From: Dendrolimus kikuchii
Lineage: Eukaryota; Arthropoda; Insecta; Lepidoptera; Lasiocampidae
Direction of reading: 5' to 3'
Assembly: GCA_019925095.2 (NCBI GenBank)
Contig: CM034403.1
Location: 434,001-498,000 of the forward strand
Length of the DNA stretch: 64,000 nt
A program made the position numbers and the translations under genes. The notes below the pieces were generated by a model that saw nothing but the letters and a program-made list of their open reading frames with translations, made no database searches and was not told the origin of the DNA. Position 1 is the first letter of the stretch. Every line of letters begins with the position of its first letter. Below, in pieces: positions 9,714 to 19,625 of the stretch.

Positions 9714-10649
9714 TTGCGATTCGTTTTTCCATTTGTCAGTTGCGATTCATTTTTCCACTTATCCGTTGCCATTCGTTTTTCCACTTGTCCGTTGCGATTC
9801 ATTTTTCCACTTATCCATTGCCATTTGTTTTTCCACTAGTCCGTTGCGATTCGTTTTTCCACTCATCCGTTGCCATTTGTTTTTCCACTTGTCCGTTGCG
9901 ATTCATTTTTCCACTTATCCATTGCCATTTGTTTTTCCACTAGTCCGTTGCGATTCGTTTTTCCACTCATCCGTTGCCATTCGTTTTTCCACTTGTCCGT
10001 TGCGATTCATTTTTCCACTTATCCATTGCCATTTGTTTTTCCACTAGTCCGTTGCCATTCGTTTTTCCACTTGTCCGTTGCGATTCATTTTTCCACTTAT
10101 CCGTTGCCATTCGTTTTTCCACTTGTCCGTTGCGATTCATTTTTCCACTTATCCATTGCCATTTGTTTTTCCACTAGTCCGTTGCCATTCGTTTTTCCAC
10201 TTGTCCGTTGCGATTCGTTTTTCCACTTATCCGTTGCCATTCGTTTTTCCACTTGTCCGTTGCGATTCATTTTTCCACTTATCCATTGCCATTTGTTTTT
10301 CCACTAGTCCGTTGCCATTCGTTTTTCCACTTGTCCGTTGCGATTCATTTTTCCACTTATCCGTTGCCATTCGTTTTTCCACTTGTCCGTTGCGATTCAT
10401 TTTTCCACTTATCCATTGCCATTTGTTTTTCCACTAGTCCGTTGCGATTCGTTTTTCCACTCATCCGTTGCCATTCGTTTTTCCACTTGTCCGTTGCGAT
10501 TCATTTTTCCACTTATCCGTTGCCATTCGTTTTTCCACTTGTCCGTTGCGATTCATTTTTCCACTTATCCATTGCCATTTGTTTTTCCACTAGTCCGTTG
10601 CGATTCGTTTTTCCACTCATCCGTTGCCATTCGTTTTTCCACTTGTCCG
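9714..10649. repeat. 26-bp minisatellite, 36 units
   Basis: The array is 936 bp, exactly 36 x 26, of TTGCGATTCATTTTTCCACT + TATCCG and variants (TTGCCATTCG; ACTAGTCCG; ACTCATCCG). Variants recur in blocks of four and five units (104 and 130 bp), so a higher-order structure exists. The frames rich in FHLSVAIRFSTCPL are open only because no stop falls in the 78-bp triple unit. Confidence 0.95.
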
Positions 10650-11012
10650 TTTTTATTGGACTTGACTTTATGTTGTTGGTACGAAGACCTCACAACTTTA
10701 CTGGTTTTTGGAGCAAGCACCTTCGCGATGCGAAGGCACTTGAGCCCAGGGTGCGACTTGCTCGAGGGAGCTCTCTAGGAGGCTTAACCTCGGCTGAACT
10801 GTTGCCATGAGAGGGGGATGAACCTAATGATGCCGACCAGAGGGCGACACAATGCACTACTTGAGAACGGGCAACGGGTTGCGATCCGTTTTTCCATTAT
10901 GGTTACCATTCGGCTTGTCCGTTGCGATTCGTTACCTAATGATGCCGTTTTGCCGCTTGTCCGTTGCGACCAGAGGGCGACACAATGCACTACTTGAGAA
11001 CGGGCAACGGGT
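10650..11012. repeat. Minisatellite flank with a 45-bp duplication
   Basis: GACCAGAGGGCGACACAATG ... CAACGGGT occurs at 10835-10879 and again at 10968-11012. Stray minisatellite units (TTGCGATCCGTTTTTCC, TTGCGATTCG) lie between. The rest is not identified. Confidence 0.7.
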
Positions 11013-11049
11013 AATATGAAGCCCGACCGGGATAGACGGTTCGAAGCGG

Positions 11050-11135
11050 CCTACACTACTCCTACTGCCGTTTCGCAATGTGTTATGGTTGAGAGAGAAG
11101 AAACGGCGAAAGAAATTTCCCAGCAACATCCCCAG
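11050..11135 (-). mobile_element. LINE family E, diverged 3' UTR fragment
   Basis: TGCCGTTTCGCAATGTGTTA ... GAGAAGAAACGGCGAAAG ... CCCAGCAACA matches the E untranslated region in reverse, with many substitutions. Confidence 0.6.
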
Positions 11136-11169
11136 TCTACCCTATGGGGGGCTATGCTATGTCTCCTTT

Positions 11170-11482
11170 ATCCGTGCAGGAACGGAGAAAGAATACAATT
11201 TCCTGCGGCCGGGCGGCCTGTCGTAAGAGGCGACTTAACAACCCACAGCCAGGTGGTAGGGCATTTGCCCGATTGGATGGCTACCACCCCTGGTCTAAAA
11301 GATGTCGCCATAACAACCTTGAGTTGTGTTCCGGTATTAGTGACCAGGTTCCAGTTTCCCTTAAAAGACCAGCAGCGCATTTGTAGCAACTTTGGTGTTG
11401 CAAATGTCCATAGGCGATGGTAACTGCTTTCCATCAATGGGGCCGTCTGCCTGTCTGCTGATCTCCTGCAATAAAAAAAAAA
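11170..11482 (+). mobile_element. Family B repeat, full length
   Basis: The 5' end is ATCCGTGCAGGAACGGAG and the tail is CTCCTGCAATAAAAAAAAAA. Both conserved hairpins are intact. The three open frames across it are incidental. Confidence 0.85.
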
Positions 11483-11790
11483 GGCGTCCCTCGCAGGAAC
11501 GGCAGCCTGCCTCTTGCCATACCTAGTCGCTTATATATCGTTGTCCGGGCGATGGAGGGGGCCCGCCGTGACCGCAGGGCCTAAAAATGAATTTTAATGG
11601 TCACTTTCGCCGGGATAATGAAGACAGCATGGCGCGCCTGTGACCGCCCCGGGCGATCATTCCCCATTTTGTTTGACGGCGGTTGTTCGCAACCGTTGTT
11701 CCAGTTACCAGGTGAACATGTGAAAATCACAACGAGATTATTAAAAAACAACATATTTTTCAATAAAGTTTTTTAATTTTTTTTTAAACT
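11483..11790. other. G+C-rich unassigned segment
   Basis: It includes GGCGTCCCTCGCAGGAACGG, GGGCGATGGAGGGGGCCCGC and GTGACCGCCCCGGGCGATC. It may belong to a LINE 3' region, but I cannot assign it. Confidence 0.35.
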
Positions 11791-11792
11791 TT

Positions 11793-12005
11793 AGAAAGAA
11801 AGAAAGAAATCAAGTTTATTTTTAGGACATATACAACAAACACATTAAAAGTAAAAATTAAATATAATAAAAAAAGAGAACAACCACAAAGTATCTGATA
11901 ATATATATATTAAGTCCTAAAAATTGGATCAAGCTCAGCAAAAATGTCGATCTGTTAGACCAACGCTGATCTTCTGCTTGACCCTAGAGCGACGTCACGA
12001 CAAAC
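11793..12005 (-). mobile_element. LINE family P, 3' end with TTTC tail
   Basis: On the reverse strand it ends ...TAAATAAACTTGA...TTTCTTTCTTTCT. AGGACATATAC, AAGTCCTAAAA and CCAACGCTGATCTTCTGCTT match the copy at 49337-49520. Confidence 0.65.
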
Positions 12006-12179
12006 TATATATTATATTATTAATAAATAATTATTTTATAGTTGTAATAAAGACAAATATTTAAATTTAAATGTCAAAAATAAGTGTTCATTGATTAGCA
12101 CAATTAAACACTCATTTTTGTCATTATTATATTTATTTACTTTGGCTACTTTTAAAAGTGTTAACACATAAAAATATTA

Positions 12180-12387
12180 ATATTTTTTATAAGATTTTGC
12201 GACTTGTATACATAATAAAACTACGTTTTAACGGTTTTAAGCGCGGTAATTTTGTTTGATTTTGGTTTTTCCTTCGTTTCGTTTTTCGTCTTCCGTGATC
12301 ACGGCCACTGACAAGTGGCCGAAACGTCGGAAAGACCAAAATCAAATAAAATTACCGCGCTTAAAACCGTTAAAACGTAGTTTTATT
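12180..12387. mobile_element. Penelope-like fold-back element, copy G2 (deleted)
   Basis: It has the same arm ends as G1 (AAAACTACGTTTTAACGG ... CCGTTAAAACGTAGTTTT), but the middle is reduced to one GGCCACTGACAAGTGGCC hairpin. The 30-bp extension (AGATTTTGCGACTTGTATAC) lies on the left here. A perfect 14-bp TSD, ACATAAAAATATTA, is at 12166-12179 and 12388-12401. Confidence 0.65.
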
Positions 12388-12482
12388 ACATAAAAATATT
12401 ATTAACTGAACGATTATAAGTATATGGTAAAACTAATTTGAAATTACTATGTTTTATAACACATTCGATCGTGCCAACTATA

Positions 12483-12705
12483 CATATTATCACGCCTGTT
12501 TCCTATGGGGGTAGGCAGAAATTATGGATCTCCACTTACGACGATCTTGAAAAACAACTTTCGCTTCATCTACTTTCATTAACTCCTTCATACATGCACG
12601 TTTATTTGATATGCTTTTTACCTGACCTCTTTTTAACACTTCTGCTATTTGATCGTTATATGTACGTTGCGGTCTACCGGCACCGAAGTAATTTAGCAAC
12701 GTAAG
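12483..12705 (-). pseudogene. Second RTE-type LINE (W), 3' coding end
   Basis: The reverse frame reads GAGRPQRTYNDQIAEVLKRG, then RACMKELMKVDEAK, then RRKWRSIISAYPHRKQA-stop. It is homologous to, but clearly different from, the abundant RTE family (GRPRHTFHDQIDRVL). The 3' UTR starts GCCTGTTTCCTATGGGGGTA when read on the + strand. Confidence 0.75.
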
Positions 12706-12719
12706 ATATTATAGTTGTA

Positions 12720-13055
12720 CATACATACATAACTTCACGCCAGTTCCCTTGCGGGGTAGGCACGAACAACAGAGCGTCATTCAGGCTTATTCTTACACAC
12801 CTCACTTGCTTCTTTGACATTCATAGCTCTTGTCATGCACGCTCGTCTGTTCTTAAGGCTCCTGACATCACCTTCTGCTAGTACACGATCAATTTGATCA
12901 TGGAAGTTGTGTCTTGGCCTTCCACGACTTCTGCATCCATCCACTTTTGCATTGTATATCTGTTTAGTCATTCTTTCCACATGTCCGAACCACCGGAGCA
13001 TTCCTTTCCTTACCTTCACCCCGACACTCTCTTTCAGACCAACTCTCTTTTACTT
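12720..13055 (-). mobile_element. RTE-type LINE, 5'-truncated
   Basis: A reverse frame runs from VRKGMLRWFGHVERMTKQ to KEASEVCKNKPE. The ATACATACATAACTTC tail is at the left end. I could not identify a clear TSD. Confidence 0.8.
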
Positions 13056-13441
13056 TTGTAATTAATTTTATTTTTGTTTTAAACCTCATTAAGAAAAATC
13101 TAAATGTGTATGCAAGATATTATACAGCTGGCAACCCAATTTGCTTGATAATACACATACATAACAAAGCCTGTGTAAACATTATTACATTTGAGTGTAT
13201 AGTGTACATGTGTAAAATTTTATCGAGCCCTCAGATCTTTTGCTTATTGAATGTTTCATAAGAAAATGAGCTTTTGATGAAAAAGTCGCGTTGCTTCTTG
13301 ATTACAGCTCTCTCACAGAATATCGACGTGAAACGATTAACCTTGAAGTAGTCGTGTTTCGTATAATCATATAATGAGTGAGAGATCCTAAGACACCCCC
13401 TCCTCCTTTTACGAGCGGAAATCTGATTAAGGAATGTCGTC

Positions 13442-13568
13442 GGTGCAGGAACGGAGGAAGAATGCATTTCCCAGCGGCCTGGCGGCCTGTTGTAAGCGGA
13501 AGAACCCACAGCCAGGTGCTGGGATATTCGCCCGTCTGGTTTAAAGTATGCCGCCATAACAAATTTGA
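13442..13568 (+). mobile_element. Family B repeat, 5' half of a split copy
   Basis: It runs from GTGCAGGAACGGAG to GCCGCCATAACAAATTTGAG and stops where the 0.9-kb T insertion begins. Its continuation is at 14484. Confidence 0.65.
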
Positions 13569-14483
13569 GCCTTACTTATAATCGTTTCTTAAATTTAAAG
13601 AAATTACTCAGCAACTGATTAGTGAAAATCTTACCCATAAACTCCTCTTTAGTCGAATATTTTGGGTAAAACCTTCGGTAATCATTCAAATTTCGTTTAT
13701 CTGTGCTCCTCTTAGGTAAATAACAAGTAATACACGTTTATAAGTGAAACAAAAGATATTCATTGATTAGGGTCTGATTTTGATTATCTTACTTAAGAGA
13801 TAGCTAATCATATCTTAACGAGATTATTAAAAGTAAGGCCGTTTGAGTTTTAGTAAGTTAAAATAAATATGATAATGTTAACTGGGTTTAGTTATAGTTA
13901 AATATTATTAAATGTGTAGTATATGTATGGTATATACAAAATAAGTGTGTATAATAAATATGAATTAATAAAATATCATGAATATAACAACTGTAAACAA
14001 TTCTTGTTAAAATTAGTCAAAAATGTAAAATAAACATGAAATTGATGTCTATTTATAAAATTTGAGTAATAATATATAATGTCAGTTTAAATGAATTTGT
14101 AACTTGGGGCCTTAATTATAATCGTTTCTTAAATTTAAAGAAACTGCTCAGCAACTGATTAGTGAAAATCTTACCCATAAACTCCTCTTTAGTCGAATAT
14201 TTTGGGTACAACCTACGTTAATCACTCAAATTTCGTTTATCTGTGCTCCTCTTAGGTAAGCAACAGGTAATACACGTTTATAAGTGAAACAAAAGATATT
14301 CATTGATTGGGGTCTGATTTTGATTCTCTTACTTAAGAGATGGCTAATCGTTTCTTAACGAGATTATTATAAGTAAGGCCGTAAATATATAGTGGTGTTA
14401 TGCTATAAATGTAAGTCTAGATTATTAATATTCACTTTCTTAAGACATGAAAGGGGTTATGAGTGCTGAAAAAAAAAGCAACT
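13569..14483. mobile_element. Composite insertion T with two ~275-bp direct repeats
   Basis: Copies at about 13570-13843 and 14109-14385 agree closely (for example CTCAGCAACTGATTAGTGAA and GAAACAAAAGATATTCATTG in both). Each copy has inverted ends: GGCCTTACTTATAAT at the left and its reverse complement ATTATAAGTAAGGCC at the right. About 260 bp of A+T-rich DNA lies between them and about 100 bp follows the second. The whole block splits one B copy, with AATTTGAG/ACTTTGAG repeated at its edges. Confidence 0.6.
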
Positions 14484-14649
14484 TTGAGTTGTGTGCCGGC
14501 ATTAGTGGCCAGGTTACAGTTTCCCCTTCGAGGCCGGCAGCACATTGGCAGCTCCTCTGGTGTTGCTAATATCTATAGGCGATGGTAACCACTTTCCATC
14601 AGGTGGGCTGTTTGCCTGTCTGCTGAACTCATGCAATAAAAAAAGGCGT
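14484..14649 (+). mobile_element. Family B repeat, 3' half of a split copy
   Basis: It resumes at CTTTGAGTTGTGTGCCGGCA and runs to CTCATGCAATAAAAAAAGG. Together with 13442-13568 it rebuilds a nearly complete B element. Confidence 0.65.
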
Positions 14650-14798
14650 TTGCAACACCAATGGCAGGGCAACGTGTTGCTTACCTTTAGTATGGAGTAG
14701 GGGGATGAGACATGGAATTCCAAAAGGGTTGGTGAGATAGAGAAGATTGGACAGGAGGGAGAGGAAATGGACAATGGAAATGGACAATGGAATTTTTT
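14650..14798. other. LINE-derived-looking purine-rich spacer
   Basis: It contains GTTTGCAACACCAATGGCAG and a G+A-rich run (GGAGGGAGAGGAAATGG) with a short tandem GGACAATGGAAAT. It could be a reversed piece of a CR1-like 3' region. Confidence 0.3.
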
Positions 14799-15183
14799 AT
14801 CCGTGCAGGAACGGAGAAAGAATACAATTTCCTGCGGCCTGGCGGCCTGCCGTAATAGGCGACTAAACAACCCAGAGCCAGGTGCTAGGGTATTTGCTCC
14901 ACTGGATGGCGAACACCCCTGGCCTAGAGTATGCCGCCATAACAACCTTGTGTTGTGTTCCGGCATTAGTGACCAGGTTCCAGTTTCCCTTAAGAGAGCA
15001 GCAGCACATTTGTGTGCTACAAATGTGCTGCTGCTATTAGTGACCAGGCTCCAGTCGCCTTTAAGAGAGCTGCAGCGCATTTGTAGCACCTTTGGTGTTG
15101 CAAATGTCCATAGGCGATGGTAGCCGCTTTCCATCAAGTGGGCCGTCTGCCTGTTTGCTGAACTCCTGCAATAAAAAAAAAAT
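14799..15183 (+). mobile_element. Family B repeat with internal duplication and hairpin
   Basis: A complete B element whose central part (ATTAGTGACCAGG...CAGCAGC) is present twice. At the join, GCAGCAGCACATTTG (14998-15012) is followed by its perfect reverse complement at 15020-15034. Confidence 0.85.
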
Positions 15184-15360
15184 AGGCCGTCGGTAGTCTC
15201 AGTCATCGCACAAAACTCGTATAGTTCAAGGCTAATGGTTTCACGTCGATTCCAGACGTCCAGACCATAGTAAACTAGGGAAAGTCCGTTTACAAAATGT
15301 ACCAAGCCAGACATCGAACTTGGAGCCCCTGCGTTTTAGTGAGGTTGGCAAAGGCTTAGT

Positions 15361-15850
15361 CCAGTCAAATTCGAATCCAAAAGTTTTTATTCAAAATAAG
15401 TTCCACCCAAGAACACTTTTTGAAGGTTGTACATATAATAATAACAGCCCATAAATGTCCCACTGCTGGGCTCGGGCCTCCCATTATAGGGGAACGGACA
15501 GTATACCCGCCACGCTTGTCCAAGGCGGCTTGGCAAGTTTGACACATCGGTTATCTCGATGTGCAGATTGCATCACGATGTTTTCCTTCACCGTTATTAG
15601 CACGTGGTAATTGTAACAATATGCACATTAGATCAGAAAACTGTCTAAGTGGTGCATGCTTTCCGGCCAGGATCGAACCCGCGCCCTTTGAGTTTGGGAC
15701 GCGTGCGCTAGCCATTACGCTACCACGACTTGTTGTACATGTAAGTCAAAATTTTAATCTACTTCGTATTCTATGTACACCGCTTCGCAATGTGTTATCG
15801 CTGTTCAAAGGAGAAGAAGCGGCAAGAAACTCCCCAGCAACACAACCACA
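15361..15850 (-). mobile_element. LINE family E 3' UTR, split by SINE C
   Basis: On the + strand it reads AAAAGTTTTTATTCAAAATA, GTTCCACCCAAGAACACTTT, then after the SINE CACCGCTTCGCAATGTGTTA and GAAACTCCCCAGCAAC. It is the 3' end of the family whose coding end is seen at 48350-48541. Confidence 0.8.
15435..15731 (-). mobile_element. tRNA-derived SINE C, full length
   Basis: The reverse strand begins with a tRNA-like head holding an A box (TAGCGTAATGGCTAGCGC) and a B box (GGGTTCGATCC), the internal RNA polymerase III promoter. It continues to GCCCAGCAGTGGGACATTTA and ends in a TTATTATTAT tail. The TSD GTTGTACAT (15426-15434 and 15732-15740) is perfect. Confidence 0.9.
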
Positions 15851-15869
15851 GAGGCCGTCTTATCTTCGT

Positions 15870-16194
15870 GAATAAAAATACAATTCTAGCAAAATAACCC
15901 TAAATTCGGGAAGCTCATTAAACCCCAGCCTGAATCCTAGGCTATGTGTATGTGACAGCAAAAATGTCAGACCCCACCCCAATCCACGTTAACCCTTCGT
16001 TTGCCGCACCAGAGTGACAAGTCGCTGACGTGGGTCGCCGGCACGTCAGCGCGGGGCATTTATCACCCGCACTCGATATTGACAGTGCTGTCATCGTCCG
16101 CTGTCAATTTTTGACATGTCCTTAAACAGCTACAGAGTAATTCCTACTAAACTTCGTGAGTGTATAGTTACAAAAATCTGAGCCATTTACCATA
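15870..16194. other. Unassigned DNA with a short hairpin
   Basis: No gene is seen. CGCTGACGTG at 16023-16032 pairs with CACGTCAGCG at 16042-16051 around a 9-nt loop. Confidence 0.4.
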
Positions 16195-16430
16195 TTCAAA
16201 GACTGTGTCCGCAACTTCGTCTGCGTGGTTTTTTTTTCGCGGAACCCTAAAGAAAAAAAATACTCTTTATAACATCAACTATCTGCCAGTAAAAGTCCCG
16301 TAAAAATCGGCCCAGCCGTTGCAGAGATTAGTCGGAGCATCCAGACAGACATGACAAAAAATTTAAAATTCGATTTTTTGATATAATTACATTACAAACA
16401 GTCACTTTGATTTTATTTATCTATATAGAT
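16195..16430 (+). repeat. H-type interspersed repeat
   Basis: TCCGCAACTTCGTCTGCGTG, CGCGGAACCCTAAAG, AAATCGGCCCAGCCGTTG and the terminal TATTTATCTATATAGATG are hallmark phrases. It is non-coding. Confidence 0.55.
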
Positions 16431-16454
16431 GCTTAATAAGTATAAAAGGTTGTG

Positions 16455-16757
16455 AAGCTGTGATAGCTTAGTAGTTAGAGCAGTCGTGTCCCAAATTCAA
16501 CGGGCGCGGATTTGAAGTTTCACCGGAAAGCATGCGCCATTTAGGCTGTTTTCTGACCTAATGTGCGTATTGTTGTAATTATCACATGCTCAGGGTGAAA
16601 GAGAGCATCATGATAAAATCTGCACATATAGAGATAACTGATGTGTCAAAGCCGCCAATCTGCCTTCAACAAGCTTGGCGGGTGCAATATCCGTTCCCGT
16701 GTAAGTGGGAAGCCCGAATCATCAAGTGGGACAATTATGGGCTGTTATTATTAGAAG
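16455..16757 (+). mobile_element. tRNA-derived SINE C, diverged copy
   Basis: The head is TGATAGCTTAGTAGTTAGAG and the body includes CATGCGCCATTTAGGCTG. The tail is ATGGGCTGTTATTATTAG. The B box is decayed (GGATTTGAAGTTTC), so it is old. Confidence 0.75.
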
Positions 16758-17099
16758 GAAGTAAGTAGATCTAAATGTATTAATACACATATTATTTCTG
16801 TATATACATTGAATAAAAATAATGATTGCAGAAGATTAATTGTCTGGAAGTAAGAATTTTATTAGTTTAAATTCTTACCTGTTTAGAGAAACGTGTCTTC
16901 TCGATCCGCCATAAGAACTTCCTCGATTGGCGTCAGTCAGACCTACTATGTCGCTGAAGATTTTGCGTTAAGATTATTTTAAAACTTGAATATTCATGAG
17001 TATCTGGTCAATATTTACATTCACAGACCATGTAGAGTCATATTATTAAATAAAAAAATGATCTTTTTATGTATACTTAAATATACAATTCCTAAAAAT

Positions 17100-17420
17100 T
17101 ATCACTCACTTAACTCTTCTCTGTCCTGTGCGCTTTGTTGCCAATGATGGGCGTGCAGCTCACACAGGTCAGCCTCCATCAGTATTTGGGGCGACTTATC
17201 GGACGTCGGCCATCTATGGTCCTAAATATGAGATTTAATTTCTCCTATTATATTAGGCTCGGTTACGAGATTTTCGATTTCAGCGTTGGGTCGGACCCTA
17301 TAGCTACCATCTTCTCTCCTTCTAGGGCCTAAAATCTTACGGAGAACTTTTCAACATCTGGTTCTCTACCTTAACGGTAAGTGTCCAGGCTTCGCAATCT
17401 ATTAATAATCCTGTTTTTAG
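17100..17420 (-). pseudogene. RTE-like reverse transcriptase tail, third type, decayed
   Basis: Reverse-strand translation with frame changes gives DCEAWTLTVKVENQMLK, then a KILGPRRRE-like stretch, then RVRPNAEIENLVTEPNIIGE and IKSHILG. This fits RTE enzymes with the CETWTL...ENxLRxFERKxLRxIFGP pattern, from memory. It has many stops and frameshifts. The 17135-17332 forward frame is its antisense shadow. Confidence 0.6.
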
Positions 17421-17911
17421 TTTTTCTACTTAGAAGCCGGGATACCTATAACCTATGTAACGCCTCAGAGCGTTTTGATATATAAGTTTATTTCGTCGTT
17501 TTGGGCGTTTGTGTCAAAAACACTATATTATCACTATCTACATATAATATTAATTACACATTTATAGTTTCTTAAATAATTTTATACACACACCATAAGA
17601 AGAAATAAAACTATTTCCAAGATAGCTGAATTTAACCAGCATTAGGTTCTTTAAAAATTGTCTGGTTTAAAACAATTGAAATATTTGATTTATTGGGTAC
17701 TACGATTTTTGCATTAGTGAGTGGCGGCTCTCGCTCTGCTAAATGCTCACCGCTCTAATTGCAAAAACGTGTTGAGAATCGGGATAATCTGGAACGAACG
17801 GAAGTACATTTAGGGATGGGATTAATCTATGATATTGCTATTGGAAATATTTATCACGATTAAAACGTCTTTACTGTTGCTTAATAGTTGCAGCAAAAAA
17901 TAAAAATTAGT
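17421..17911. other. Unassigned DNA
   Basis: No gene or clear repeat recognised. Confidence 0.4.
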
Positions 17912-18108
17912 ACGTCATGTCTTTATTATAATTATAATAATATTTTTTTCTTTTTATTGTGTCTCTGTCCTATAGAATATGCATTGTTTGCTTCAACTCC
18001 ATTATACCTTTAAAAGTCATTCTGTAACATACTTCTGTATAAAACTTATAAAAAAAAAGAACGAAAAGATCTAAATAGAATAAGAAATATAAAATAATCA
18101 ATTTTCAG
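17912..18108 (+). mobile_element. LINE family E 3' UTR fragment
   Basis: ACGTCATGTCTTTATTATAA, GCATTGTTTGCTTCAACTCC and TTCTGTAACATACTTCTGTA align with 48650-48800. It stops where SINE D begins. Confidence 0.75.
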
Positions 18109-18172
18109 CCTCTGCGTTGCAGTGAGGTACGCCGGCAAAGGCTTAGCCCGCTCAACCACAGAGGCCGTCAAA
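18108..18172 (-). mobile_element. tRNA-related SINE D, head only
   Basis: On the + strand it reads CCTCTGCGTTGCAGTGAGGT, GCCGGCAAAGGCTTAGCCCG and CTCAACCACAGAGGCCGTC, the head of D in reverse. Confidence 0.7.
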
Positions 18173-19505
18173 CTACTTATGTAAAGTGTATACAATAATA
18201 TATTTAAATAATAAATTTATTGCAACAAGTATTTATGTAATTTTTTTGTCAACCGTACTGACCATCGACGCGTGACATCATGAGGCTATCGGCAAAGCTT
18301 CTGCGCACGAGTAGTAGAATAGGTAAAGTTGTAATATTTTGAAACCCGTTAAGAATATAAGACACATTTTTTTTACATTTTGCCCTAATATAATTGTTAG
18401 TGAATTTAAAAAGAAAAATCAACAAATTATATTTGGGTTATTTCTATTACGTTTATAATTTTAATCTTAAATTCATGAATTCGTAAAAATTTGATATCGA
18501 TACATATCAGATCAAAAGAGTTCACATCTACATGTTGAAGTTAAGTTTTTGAGCAATAATCAATTTCGAAGTTATATAAATATTGTTGAACGAATTATAG
18601 TGGTCCACGTTTAGACTGCGCCTTCAGAAAATCGTCACAGCTGTTAATTTATCGATAAACTTTCTCATCACTAAAATCATTCGTAATCCGATTGTCTACT
18701 GTTTGAAATTTATTCAGATGTCCAAAAGATTTATTAGAATTTGAAATATCGTTGCTTCTTAATAAGCCCTTGTTTCAAAAAGTTTGCGAAACTCGCTATC
18801 AAAATAAAGGATAATTTCACTGGGCTGCGCAAAATAAAGGGTATCGGATTTAGATTTATAATATACGATCGAATGAGTTATGGTTTCCATTAACCATCTT
18901 TTCATTACTTCATTCTCGTGGGCGGAAACGAAGTTAAATATGTGGGTCCGATGTAGTAGCGGCGCTTAACAGCAAGTTTTGTTGGATTTTTGATGTGTCA
19001 CACGAGAAGGCAAACACAAACAACAGTTCTACTTACGATGATGCGCGTGTTTATTTTTTAATTAATAACATTTACAACTCAAGGCCGGGCAGAAGAAATA
19101 GACAAACATCATAACGAAGGCATTTTAACATTCATATATTAAGTATAAACTTGGTTGTATAAGAATTAGGAAGCGCAGCTATAAGGTTATTTTAGTTAAG
19201 CCGAAAAGAACACGAGGAAGATTTCTGTTACTAACGTTGAAATTTATGAACATTTTTGGTTTCATGGACACATCGACTTTGAAAAACAGCTTTAACTTGT
19301 AATGAAAGTCGCTGTATTTTCATAACCTTCTAGAGTCAATGAAAATCAAGGTATCTTTGCTTTAAAATGATAAACTAAATTTCTTTCCTTTAATACTGTT
19401 TTAAATTATAAAAAAAACTTCATCCATACAGGTAATGTCCATGTTTTAACAATGATAAGGTTAGGTTAGGTTAGTAAGATAAAAAAACTCGACAAAAAAA
19501 TGTCT
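18173..19505. other. Unassigned A+T-rich DNA
   Basis: No gene or clear repeat. A short run matching the insect telomere motif, about three TTAGG units, lies at 19457-19474. Confidence 0.4.
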
Positions 19506-19625
19506 CAAGTGATTCAAATTCAAAATTTTTATTCAAAATAAGTTCCACTGCAGAACACTTTTTGAAGGTCATAATATAAGTTAAAATTTAAATTTACTTC
19601 CTATTCTATGTGCATGATTTTATTG
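19506..19625 (-). mobile_element. LINE family E, extreme 3' end
   Basis: ATTCAAATTCAAAATTTTTA, GTTCCACTGCAGAACACTTT and TACTTCCTATTCTATGTGCA match E in reverse. About 120 bp long. Confidence 0.75.

Larger units (their letters stand above)
15190..15868 (-). mobile_element. tRNA-related SINE D, split by LINE E
   Basis: On the reverse strand the left part (15190-15360) gives GTTCGATGTCTGG, a B-box-like motif, and the body. The tRNA-like head is cut at CTTAGTCCAGTCAA and continues at 15851-15868 (ACAACCACAGAGGCCGTC). The intact equivalent is read at 44194-44263. Confidence 0.6.

Noticed and set aside
9707..10810. Several overlapping frames of 67-200 residues rich in FHLSVAIRFSTCPL
   Set aside because: They arise from the 26-bp minisatellite, which lacks stops in its 78-bp triple unit in these frames. 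No start context and no domain.
19457..19474. Interstitial telomere array (TTAGG)
   Set aside because: Only about three units in A+T-rich DNA; too short to claim telomeric origin.
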